A program made the translations under genes and the position numbers. From positions 249,848 to 313,847 of the forward strand of contig NZ_QUWK01000002.1 in the NCBI RefSeq assembly GCF_003429665.1: 64,000 nucleotides of DNA, given 5' to 3'. Source of the stretch: Sphaerochaeta halotolerans (GTDB lineage: Bacteria > Spirochaetota > Spirochaetia > Sphaerochaetales > Sphaerochaetaceae). The notes beneath the pieces are model-generated. The model worked only from the letters and a program-made list of their open reading frames with translations, did not search any database and was not told where the DNA came from. Of the stretch, positions 48,741-56,295 are shown piece after piece (position 1 is the first letter of the stretch; every line of letters starts with the position of its first letter).

Positions 48741-50006
48741 CTATATCATGGGGGAGGGAATTCCTTCCCGTTCAATGGACTCTGTTGTTGCCTGTACAAG
48801 GGCCAGGGATAGCAACCCATCCTCCGCTCTTGCGCATCCCAAAGCCTCCAGGTTTTTTCCGTCAAAATAGGATCGAATATCTCGTATCAGTTGAATATCT
48901 GCTCCATAATGGCTGCTGGAGAAATGTTCTCCCTTTGTGTCGTAAATGATGTGTGTCTCATTGTTCGGACCTTTTCCCAGCGCATGGACGGTTACATTTC
49001 CCGTTTCACGCTCGAGGATGATCCTTCCCCGTGAGCCTACCAGCTCCATGGTTTCCTGGTCATATGCATGGGGTCCATAGATTGCCCAAAAAAGATTAGC
49101 TTTGACCCCATTGTCGAATACATAGGTTGCGATAGCATGGTCGATGATGTCACTCCCTGGGCGATACACACACATATCAGCAATATCCCGCTCCTGTGTA
49201 GCATATTTCCAAGAATGTTGGTTAAGAACGTGTGTACCTTCATGATCATCCTGGTCATTTGCCATCCGCCTGTATGGACAGACTTCATCATTGCAAAAGA
49301 GGCATCTAAGCGGAGCATCTTTTCTCGGTTGGAAGATGGTGCTTCTTCCGCCTACCGCGGTTACAAAACGGCAGGAAGCTGAAGGGCCAACCATCCATCT
49401 GAAAACGTCCAGCAGATGGGAAGCCTTGTCATTGAGAGCTCCTCCGGAATATGCATTCTTCCGGTGCCACATCTGGAAGTATCGTGTATACGGAATGACT
49501 GAGTGGATCTGGATCATCTGCAGGATGCCGATGGTAGAAGCATCCAACAGCTCTTTTGCCTTACGCCAGGATGATTCATACCGACGCGTGAATCCCATGA
49601 TGATTGGTCTACCCGCATCCTTTTCTGAGGCTACTATTGCTTTTGCATCCTCCATGGTTACCGCAATGGGTTTGTCCAGGTACACCATCTTCCCTGATTC
49701 GACGGCGTAAACAGCTGGTAGCCGATGTTGGTCGGTATGTGTGGTGATCAGTACGCAATTGACAGAGGGTAAGTCGATGAGTTCTTTGTAGTCAGTGGTG
49801 CCGATAATGGAGTCTCCCCAATCAAGGTTCTGTGATCGACACTGCTGCTGAAGATAGCGTTTTGCATCTTCAATACGCTTCTCATTGACATCGCAAATTG
49901 CAGTAATCTGGATGTGCAACTCCCTTGACAACTCAACAATTCTGGTTCCTAATACGTAGCAACCTCTTTCACCAGATCCAATAATACCAATTTTTAGAAG
50001 GTTCAT
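48741..50006 (-). CDS. Gfo/Idh/MocA-family oxidoreductase with Cys-rich insertion
   Basis: A 421-residue NAD(P)-dependent sugar or cyclitol dehydrogenase. Rossmann motif KIGIIGSGERGCYVLG, the EKP-like YLDKPIAV, and the GGALNDKASHLLDVFRW active-site helix with the His are present. An insertion near residues 230-245 holds CLFCNDEVCPYRR, a CxxC..C cluster that may bind zinc. First gene of the operon, 27 nt or so downstream of an operator-like site. Likely oxidises or inverts the imported substrate. Confidence 0.88.
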   Translation of the reverse strand: MNLLKIGIIGSGERGCYVLGTRIVELSRELHIQITAICDVNEKRIEDAKRYLQQQCRSQNLDWGDSIIGTTDYKELIDLPSVNCVLITTHTDQHRLPAVYAVESGKMVYLDKPIAVTMEDAKAIVASEKDAGRPIIMGFTRRYESSWRKAKELLDASTIGILQMIQIHSVIPYTRYFQMWHRKNAYSGGALNDKASHLLDVFRWMVGPSASCRFVTAVGGRSTIFQPRKDAPLRCLFCNDEVCPYRRMANDQDDHEGTHVLNQHSWKYATQERDIADMCVYRPGSDIIDHAIATYVFDNGVKANLFWAIYGPHAYDQETMELVGSRGRIILERETGNVTVHALGKGPNNETHIIYDTKGEHFSSSHYGADIQLIRDIRSYFDGKNLEALGCARAEDGLLSLALVQATTESIEREGIPSPMI

Positions 50007-50024
50007 GCTTTACCTCATTACTCA

Positions 50025-50040
50025 ATGCAACCGGTAACAT
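50025..50040. promoter_or_regulatory. LacI-family operator-like site, proximal
   Basis: ATGCAACCGGTAACAT, an imperfect 16-bp palindrome (6 of 8 symmetric) centred on CCGG like GntR/LacI-class operators. It lies 19 nt before the oxidoreductase start. Its first 13 bases recur exactly at 50081. Confidence 0.75.
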
Positions 50041-50080
50041 TTTGTTGTAAACATAACACTGAATCATTCGTACCTTTAAA

Positions 50081-50097
50081 ATGCAACCGGTAAACAT
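50081..50097. promoter_or_regulatory. LacI-family operator-like site, distal
   Basis: ATGCAACCGGTAA repeated exactly, followed by ACAT. The two CCGG centres are 56 bp apart, compatible with looping or dual occupancy by the LacI-family protein of this operon. Confidence 0.7.
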
Positions 50098-50223
50098 AGT
50101 ATTTGGGCAAGTCCTGTATTTGTCAAGGGTTTTTTTATAAAGCTGTATTTTCATGCTTTGCATCCACAGATATATAGCTCTATTTATTTGTAGAGATATA
50201 TTTTATGTGAATTGAGGAAAGTG

Positions 50224-50533
50224 CTAGCTGCTCCGGAGTATGCTCTCCATCTGCCTTCCCTTGGCCAACTCATCAATGAGCTTGTCAAGGTATCTGATTT
50301 CCCTCATGAGCGGTTCTTCAATTTGTACACCGCAGACTTTTCCGGTTATCATTCTTCTGAGTGGATTTTTCTTAGGGCTTTCGTCAATAAATGCTTCGAA
50401 GTTCTTCTCTTGTTTTGAGGCTTTTTTAAGGATGCATCATCATACCACCAATAGATGATTTGACTTCTGCTTTTGCAACATACATCGGATATACACGTGA
50501 AAAGCTCATGGTATATATACGAGGTTGTGCCAT
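50224..50533 (-). pseudogene. Broken DUF2200-like gene
   Basis: On the minus strand a good start (GGAGGAG then ATG at 50533) gives MAQPRIYTMSFSRVYPMYVA, matching the start of DUF2200 proteins as I recall them. The frame then breaks: residues after KAEV shift so that [13 protein letters not shown] is read in a second frame, and after a run of A a third frame gives [34 protein letters not shown] and [12 protein letters not shown] to a TAG at 50224. It is about 50 nt shorter than an intact gene of roughly 120 codons. At least two lesions: a deletion near the KAE repeat and a 1-nt change in the A-run. The family name is from memory. Confidence 0.65.
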
Positions 50534-50552
50534 ATTGATATATCTCCTCCTG

Positions 50553-50593
50553 ACCAAACCAGTACACAGTCGTAATCAGTATACTGGTTTGGT
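50553..50593. repeat. Perfect 12-bp inverted repeat
   Basis: ACCAAACCAGTA (50553-50564) and TACTGGTTTGGT (50582-50593) with a 17-nt spacer, between the metal ATPase stop and the broken gene. No T-run follows on the minus strand. It may be a factor-assisted terminator for the ATPase or a regulatory dyad. Confidence 0.7.
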
Positions 50594-50603
50594 ACTCATT
50601 GAA

Positions 50604-52553
50604 CTATTCCGTTTCCTTGGGTATTTTCAACAAGCGAGCGTTGACGGCAACAATCACCGTGGAGAGAGTCATGAGAATTGCTCCTACTTCCGGTTGCAAG
50701 ACAAATCCTACAGAGTACAGAACTCCTGCAGCCAAGGGGATAGCCAATAGGTTATATGCTGTGGCCCAGACCAAGTTCTGGATCATCTTCCGGTATGTGA
50801 CCTTCCCAAAACGGATGAGTGTAACAATATCCCTGGGATTCGAGTGCACCAGAATGATGTCTGCAGTGGATGCAGCTACATCGGTTCCAGACCCTATTGC
50901 AATACCCACATTGGCTTGGGCAAGAGCAGGGGAGTCATTGACACCGTCTCCTGTCATTGCCACGAACAAGCCTTTATTCTGCAGCTCCTTGATCTTCGAT
51001 TGCTTTTCGTCCGGCAACACTTCCGCGAAATAGCCGTCCATTCCCAACTCCTTGGAAACGGCGCGAGCGGTTGCTTCATTGTCCCCGGTGAGCATCCAGC
51101 AGGTAATACCCATCTTTTGCAAGGATGAGATCGCCTTGTATGACTGTTCTCGAATTGTATCGCTAAGTGTGATAGAACCGATGAGTTTCTCATCAGAAAG
51201 GACGAATACTCGGGTGACAGCCTTCTCGTCGTCACTTGGAGGCACTTCAATTCCAATCTCTCTGACATGAGATGGGCTGGCTACCAATATCTTGCTTCCT
51301 TTTATGGTACCGCTTATGCCCTTTCCCTGTATTGCCTTAGCGTCTTCTACAGGAACAAGCTCGATGGATTGTTCCTTTGCGTATGCAACGATGCTTTTCC
51401 CGATAGGGTGTTCAGAGTAGGTTTCCAGAGATGCTGCAAGCTGCACAATGTCCTTCTCTGGCTTCTGTGAAGTGACATCAGTAACCGTGAAGGTACCTTC
51501 TGTCAGGGTTCCCGTCTTATCGAATACGATGGCATTGATGTTCCGTGCTTGTTCGAAAGCTGTTCTGTTCTGTATGAGTAGTCCATTCTGAGCAGATTTT
51601 GCAGTAGATACCGATACCACAAGAGGGATAGCCAACCCCAGCGCATGAGGACACGTGATGATCATGACGGTGGCCATTCGCGTAATGGCAAATTGTACGT
51701 CAAATCCAACAAGCAGCCAGGTGACCAAGGTAACAATACCAACTGTAAGAGCGCCAATGGTCAGGTATTTTGCAGCTCGATCACTGAGTTTTTGTGTTTT
51801 TGATTTCGCTTCCTGTGCACTTTGCACCATCTGGATGATCTTTGAGAGATAGGCGTTTTCTCCGACACCTTCAACTTCCAAAGTGAAGCTTCCATCCCCG
51901 TTGATCGATCCACCGATGAGTTTGTCTCCCTGTTTGCGATGGACAGGACGGGATTCGCCAGTCAGCATTGACTCATCAACATAACTTTCGCCTTCTGTAA
52001 TGTGCCCGTCTGCTGGAATTTTTTCTCCAGGTTTTACTACTAAAAAATCACCATCTTGTATTTGTTCAGAGGGGATGTCTTGAATAACGTCACCCTCTTT
52101 CTTGTGTGCTGTTGAGGGCATAAGCCGAGCTAATTTTTCGAGAGCAGCTGAAGCGCCTACTACACTCGCCATCTCTATCCAGTGTCCGGCTAACATGATG
52201 GCTATCAAGGTTGCCAACTCCCAATAGAAGGGCATTCCAGGCAGACCAAATGTGACGGCTGTGCTGTACCCATAGGCAACGGTGATGGCCATGCCTATGA
52301 GGGTCATCATTCCAGGGTTTTTGTCTTTGAGTTCCTGTACCAACCCGGAAAGGAAGGGCCAGCCTCCGACGAAATAGAGAATCGTAGCCAAAACAAAAAC
52401 AACATACCCAGCACCGGGAAACGTCCAATCGATCCCAATGATATTTTGCACTAACGGGGTGAGTGCAAGGATGGGCAAGGTGAGCACAAGGCTGAAATAA
52501 AACCGGTTCCGGAAATCCTTAATCATCATGCGGTGATGTTCTGTGTGATTCAT
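50604..52553 (-). CDS. copB: Heavy-metal P1B-type ATPase, CopB-like (CPH motif)
   Basis: A 649-residue metal efflux ATPase. The membrane motif is ITCPHALGLAIPLV: CPH instead of CPC marks the CopB (P1B-3) class, linked to copper or silver. The phosphorylation site is FDKTGTLTEG, with TGES in the actuator domain and GDGVNDSPAL in the hinge. The N-terminus is short with only a few His (NHTEHH), lacking the His-rich or CxxC metal domain of many relatives. RBS GAGGAGG. Its promoter spacer contains a CsoR-like palindrome. No csoR, copZ or copA gene is visible in the window. Confidence 0.93.
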   Translation of the reverse strand: MNHTEHHRMMIKDFRNRFYFSLVLTLPILALTPLVQNIIGIDWTFPGAGYVVFVLATILYFVGGWPFLSGLVQELKDKNPGMMTLIGMAITVAYGYSTAVTFGLPGMPFYWELATLIAIMLAGHWIEMASVVGASAALEKLARLMPSTAHKKEGDVIQDIPSEQIQDGDFLVVKPGEKIPADGHITEGESYVDESMLTGESRPVHRKQGDKLIGGSINGDGSFTLEVEGVGENAYLSKIIQMVQSAQEAKSKTQKLSDRAAKYLTIGALTVGIVTLVTWLLVGFDVQFAITRMATVMIITCPHALGLAIPLVVSVSTAKSAQNGLLIQNRTAFEQARNINAIVFDKTGTLTEGTFTVTDVTSQKPEKDIVQLAASLETYSEHPIGKSIVAYAKEQSIELVPVEDAKAIQGKGISGTIKGSKILVASPSHVREIGIEVPPSDDEKAVTRVFVLSDEKLIGSITLSDTIREQSYKAISSLQKMGITCWMLTGDNEATARAVSKELGMDGYFAEVLPDEKQSKIKELQNKGLFVAMTGDGVNDSPALAQANVGIAIGSGTDVAASTADIILVHSNPRDIVTLIRFGKVTYRKMIQNLVWATAYNLLAIPLAAGVLYSVGFVLQPEVGAILMTLSTVIVAVNARLLKIPKETE

Positions 52554-52721
52554 GATACCTCCTCACAGTAGTTCTCTAACTTATCCCAAGTAACCCTTTA
52601 GCTTTCGGTTGAAAACGTCAACAGCAGGTATTGTACTATGACTCCATAGAGCAACTGTCCTGCAGCGAATTGTTTGCATCCTTAGGGATCTCTCTACAAA
52701 TTGGGATCTCTGTCTATCATT
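52554..52721 (-). other. Long leader of the metal ATPase transcript
   Basis: About 170 nt between the promoter and the ATPase ATG. It can encode only a 32-codon frame without a good ribosome site. A direct repeat GGGATCTCT (two copies near 52685 and 52703) and a CTATG-ACTC-CATAG dyad are visible. No known riboswitch recognised. Confidence 0.4.
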
Positions 52722-52750
52722 AAGATACCCCCCAGGGGTATAAGTGTCAA
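52722..52750 (-). promoter_or_regulatory. Metal-ATPase promoter with CsoR-like operator in the spacer
   Basis: On the minus strand, TTGACA (52745-52750), 17-bp spacer, TATCTT (52722-52727). The palindrome ATACCCCCCAGGGGTAT (52725-52741) fills the spacer and touches the -10. Its ATACCCC/GGGGTAT arms match the G-tract operators of CsoR/CstR repressors, so copper (or sulfur) derepression is predicted. Confidence 0.8.
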
Positions 52751-52901
52751 GGAGGTATGTGTTAGTTCCTGATATTTATGACATGATTCCAATGCATGAA
52801 GATACTCGCATTCCTATGCTGCGTATAGCCTGCTTTGCTTGATCGGTATAGCTCTTCAGGATGAAGAAGCCCGTAAGCTAAGAAGACGGTCCAATCTACA
52901 T
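52751..52901. other. Intergenic region, no gene seen
   Basis: About 150 bp between the ATPase promoter and the downstream end of the nqr-linked unknown gene. AAGGAGG at about 52749 is followed by ATG-TGT-TAG, so no protein results. A weak bulged hairpin lies near 52850-52870. Confidence 0.4.
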
Positions 52902-53372
52902 TTACTCCTCTACGACAGGCACTTCCAGAATTGCAATCAAATCCTCTGGTTCCAAGCGGAAAGGGGATCCCTTTCCCTCATAGAACCCATGATCCCCAAT
53001 AAAGTGGATGTGCAGGTCGGTAAAGACAATGGTTCTATCCAGCTTCTTATTTCTCACCGTGGTGTTGGCTTTCCCGTACATGCCCTTTCCTCCAAATGGG
53101 GAGGGGAGCATACCCCGTACCGTCTCCACCTTCACCTCAAAATCCTCATCAACAGTAATGAATTCACCCAGTCCGGAAAGGCCTCTCTGACGGAAGTATT
53201 CCATCCGGTCTGCAATCGCCTGGTGCGTGGTATGGTGCTTTCTGACTGTAAGGTTGTCGCTCTCCAGAATATCAACGAGTTTGCGTTTATCATCTCCCAG
53301 AAATCCATGGAGGGTGATGACACCTTTTTGCATCTGTTGCTGTATCTTGTCAAATTCAACGGTTTGTTTCAT
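52902..53372 (-). CDS. Unknown protein at the end of the nqr operon
   Basis: A 156-residue soluble protein of no family I recognise. It has a helical N-terminus (TVEFDKIQQQMQKGVITLHGFLGDDKR), a region with several His (TVRKHHTTHQAIADRMEYF), and a C-terminal part that may be beta (TIVFTDLHIHFIGDHGFYEG). AAGGAGC precedes tandem ATGs at 53375 and 53372; the second has better spacing. It begins 13 nt after nqrF, so it is probably co-transcribed with the redox pump and may be an accessory or a bystander. Confidence 0.65.
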   Translation of the reverse strand: MKQTVEFDKIQQQMQKGVITLHGFLGDDKRKLVDILESDNLTVRKHHTTHQAIADRMEYFRQRGLSGLGEFITVDEDFEVKVETVRGMLPSPFGGKGMYGKANTTVRNKKLDRTIVFTDLHIHFIGDHGFYEGKGSPFRLEPEDLIAILEVPVVEE

Positions 53373-53385
53373 CATCAGCTCCTTG

Positions 53386-54492
53386 TTATGAGAATTTATC
53401 GTAGAAGATGTTCTCTGGAAGGACACCCACTTCATCCAAGACCTTGATACAAGCGTCGATCATACCTGGGCTGCCACAGAGGTATGCTTCACTGTTCGCC
53501 CCTTCACTTACCATCCTCCGTACCACATCGGTGATGAGGCCGACCTCCCCATCCCAATTATCTTCCTCTTGAGGTTCACTGAGCGCAGGGATGAATGAGA
53601 AATTCGGCATCTTCTCTTCCAATGCACGCATTTCATCAAGCAAGAACAGGTCACGCTTTGAGCGAGCTCCAAAGAAGTATGATGCCTTTCGTGAGATACC
53701 TTTTTTCTCCATATCAAGCAACATTGATTTGATCGGAGCCATACCCGACCCACCAGCAATGAAAATGATGTTCTTATCGGTATCCCTAAGAAAGAACTCA
53801 CCATACGGCCCATTGATAATGATCTCATCACCTTCCTTCAGATGCTTATGTACGTAGGTGGTGCAGATACCATTCGGGACAAGACGAATTTCCAACTCCA
53901 CATGGTTTTTATCATCAGGAGAGGATGCCATTGAATAGGCACGATAGACTCTTTCATCGGTTAGCTCATACTCAGGGACCTCGAATTGGATGTATTGGCC
54001 AGCCTTGGGTGTAATCTCAGTTGGGTCTTTCAAGCGGAGTCTCACTTCCTTGATGTCATGGGTAAGGTCTCTTATGCTCTCCACAACGGTCTTGAACTCC
54101 TTCACCAAGAAGAGTTCTTCAGGGATGACAATGGCTACATCCTGTTTCACCTTGAACTGGCAGGATAGCCTCACGTTTCTTTGCTTTTCCTCATCGGATA
54201 TCCAGGGGAGTTCTGTGGGAAGATACTCTCCACCTCCTGAGACCACCCGTACTTTGCACATTCCACAAGAACCACGCCCCCCGCAGGCTGATGGAATGAA
54301 GACACCTTCCTGGCTGAGGGCTTTGAGCAACGGCTGTCCACCTTGGACTTCCAACTCCTTCGAACCATCATTGATGGAGATTTTTACCACCCCATAGTTA
54401 CCTATGGTGGCATCCGCGATTACCAGCAAGATGGCCAAGAAGACCGAGACGAGGCTGATGATCCCAATACTGATCAGTAGTGTTACAACCAT
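53386..54492 (-). CDS. nqrF: NQR complex subunit F (NADH-oxidising flavoprotein)
   Basis: A 368-residue membrane-anchored subunit that takes electrons from NADH. One N-terminal transmembrane helix, then a [2Fe-2S] ferredoxin domain with C70, C76, C79 (ACGGRGSCGMCK) and C111, then an FAD domain (RVYRAYSMASSP) and a NAD domain (IFIAGGSGMAPIKSMLL, YLCGSPGMIDA). This is NqrF, not an Rnf subunit. Slightly shorter than the 400-residue norm. RBS AAGGGGG. Last catalytic gene of nqrBCDEF. Confidence 0.93.
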   Translation of the reverse strand: MVVTLLISIGIISLVSVFLAILLVIADATIGNYGVVKISINDGSKELEVQGGQPLLKALSQEGVFIPSACGGRGSCGMCKVRVVSGGGEYLPTELPWISDEEKQRNVRLSCQFKVKQDVAIVIPEELFLVKEFKTVVESIRDLTHDIKEVRLRLKDPTEITPKAGQYIQFEVPEYELTDERVYRAYSMASSPDDKNHVELEIRLVPNGICTTYVHKHLKEGDEIIINGPYGEFFLRDTDKNIIFIAGGSGMAPIKSMLLDMEKKGISRKASYFFGARSKRDLFLLDEMRALEEKMPNFSFIPALSEPQEEDNWDGEVGLITDVVRRMVSEGANSEAYLCGSPGMIDACIKVLDEVGVLPENIFYDKFS

Positions 54493-54502
54493 CTGTTCCC
54501 CC

Positions 54503-55096
54503 TTAGGATAGAGCGATCATGCCGGAGAAGCCCATGAATGCCATGGCCATGAATCCTGCAATTACCAAGGCGATTCCTGGACCTTCCAATCCTGGGGGTA
54601 TTTTGGCATTCTTCAGTTTCTGTCTGATGCCTGCCATTGCGATGATGGCGATGAACCATCCGATTCCGCTTCCCAGTCCAAAGAAGAAGGAGGTAAGTAG
54701 TGTATACTCCCTAATGACCATGAAGAGACTTACTCCCAGGATTGCACAGTTTACCGTTATCAGTGGGAGGAAGATGCCCAGTGATTGATACAGTGGTTCG
54801 CTGTATCGCTCCAGCGTCATCTCAGTAAGTTGCACGAAGGCTGCTATGACAATGATGAACACGATGAACCTGAGGTATTCCAATCCAAAGGGAATGAGTA
54901 GGTACTGGTATACAATCCAGTTCAGAGGAGTGGTCGTTGCCATCACAAAGATGACCGCCATTCCAAGACCTGTTGAGGTCTTCAGTTCCTTTGAGACAGA
55001 AAGGAAGGAACACATTCCGAGGTAGTTGGTAAGCAGGATATTCCCGGTAAAGATTGAGGCGAAGAATACGGAAAAGGGCAATAATGAATCAGTCAT
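54503..55096 (-). CDS. nqrE: NQR complex subunit E
   Basis: A 197-residue integral membrane subunit with about six helices. Two half-membrane Cys motifs, NYLGMCSFLSVS and LITVNCAILGVSLF, provide two of the four ligands of the intramembrane iron-sulfur site shared with NqrD. Overlaps nqrD by 8 nt; RBS GGAGG. Homologous to RnfA, but the neighbouring nqrF favours Nqr naming. Confidence 0.93.
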   Translation of the reverse strand: MTDSLLPFSVFFASIFTGNILLTNYLGMCSFLSVSKELKTSTGLGMAVIFVMATTTPLNWIVYQYLLIPFGLEYLRFIVFIIVIAAFVQLTEMTLERYSEPLYQSLGIFLPLITVNCAILGVSLFMVIREYTLLTSFFFGLGSGIGWFIAIIAMAGIRQKLKNAKIPPGLEGPGIALVIAGFMAMAFMGFSGMIALS

Positions 55097-55700
55097 TCTT
55101 GGCCTCCTTCATGAATTTTTCTCGAATGATCCAGATGATGATTGCGAGGACGAAGAATCCTCCAGGCGGCATGATCATGATGGACCAGTTTGTCCACCAA
55201 GACCCCAGGATCTGGTAGCCCCACAGACTGCCGGTTCCCAGCAACTCTCGTACGAAGGCGATTGCAAGCAACACATACGCGTATCCCAGACCAGATGCCA
55301 ATCCATCGACCAGGGAGAGCATTGGTTTGTTCTGTAATGCAAAAGCCTCAATCCTCCCCATGATGATACAGTTGGTGATGATCAATCCGACATAGGGGCC
55401 GAGTTGCTTCCACATCTCCGGGTAAAAGGCCTTCAATACGATATCCACGATGATTACGAAGGTTGCAATGACCATGGTCTCCACCATCATTCGGATGCGT
55501 GAAGGAATGTGGTTTCTAAGCAGTGAAATGGTCAAGCTGGAGAGCGCTGTAGTGAACATTACTCCCAAGACCATGACCATGGTGTTCTGCAACTTGTTCG
55601 TTACTGCCAATGTAGAGCAGATGCCAAGAATCTGGACAAACACAGGGTTGTTCTTCCCCAGTGGTTCCATAAACGTTTTTCGTAGTAGTTTATTGGCCAT
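55089..55700 (-). CDS. nqrD: NQR complex subunit D
   Basis: A 203-residue integral membrane subunit with six predicted helices. Cys ligands lie in VQILGICSTLAVTNKL and LIITNCIIMGRIEAFA, mirror images of those in NqrE. ATG 55700 has GGAGG at good spacing; an in-frame TTG 15 nt upstream is not needed. One nt separates it from nqrC. Confidence 0.93.
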   Translation of the reverse strand: MANKLLRKTFMEPLGKNNPVFVQILGICSTLAVTNKLQNTMVMVLGVMFTTALSSLTISLLRNHIPSRIRMMVETMVIATFVIIVDIVLKAFYPEMWKQLGPYVGLIITNCIIMGRIEAFALQNKPMLSLVDGLASGLGYAYVLLAIAFVRELLGTGSLWGYQILGSWWTNWSIMIMPPGGFFVLAIIIWIIREKFMKEAKND

Positions 55701-55701
55701 T

Positions 55702-56295
55702 CTACTCACCTCCAATTATGCGCTTTGCATCGTCTGCTGCGCGGTTTGTTAGATTCCTGAAATATTCTGAAGTGCGGGTAGCCCCAGTAATGGCATCAAC
55801 CTCAGTAGCTGCATCCGCTGTACCTTCTTCGACCAGTGTAAAGGGGGCTTGTTTCCCTCTGAACTGTTCGGTAAACCAAGGTTCTTCAATGCGAGCCCCC
55901 AGACCAGGGGTTTCATTTTGGCTTACAATGGCGATACCGGAGAAGGTACTCAGGTCTTCTTCAAATCCTGCCATGATGGTAATGGCACCCCAGAGTCCCG
56001 GGCCTTCCACGGGGATGATATAGCGCTTGCCGTTCTCGCTATCTGCGACGTAGTACCCGTCCTTTTCCTCTATCTTGCTCTGATACGCTTCCTCAATTCC
56101 TTCAGTAGTATTCTCAAAGTCAACACCACCGGCGTTCAGGATTGCCCGTCTGGTAAATGAGCGTTCGTTGGTAATTGCCTTGTCTTGGGTTGCAAGATGC
56201 AAGCCAGAGGTGAGTAGGATGCAGAAAAACGTGACTGCAAACATGAATAGGAGCGGATAAATACGCTCGCTATAAAAGGTTCTTTTTGCTTTCAT
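55702..56295 (-). CDS. nqrC: NQR complex subunit C (FMN-bearing)
   Basis: A 197-residue subunit with one N-terminal transmembrane helix and a periplasmic FMN domain. The covalent FMN threonine is in VDAITGATRTSEY (S/T-GAT motif). ETPGLGARIEEPWFTEQFRGK is typical of NqrC/RnfG. It is about 60 residues shorter than V. cholerae NqrC and closer in size to RnfG. FMN attachment needs an ApbE-type transferase, not seen in the window. Confidence 0.9.
   Translation of the reverse strand: MKAKRTFYSERIYPLLFMFAVTFFCILLTSGLHLATQDKAITNERSFTRRAILNAGGVDFENTTEGIEEAYQSKIEEKDGYYVADSENGKRYIIPVEGPGLWGAITIMAGFEEDLSTFSGIAIVSQNETPGLGARIEEPWFTEQFRGKQAPFTLVEEGTADAATEVDAITGATRTSEYFRNLTNRAADDAKRIIGGE

Noticed and set aside
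52620..52660. MerR-type promoter dyad (CTATG-ACTC-CATAG) in the ATPase leader
   Set aside because: The dyad is present, but no -35/-10 pair with the long 19-20 bp MerR spacing frames it. The CsoR-like promoter upstream explains expression better.
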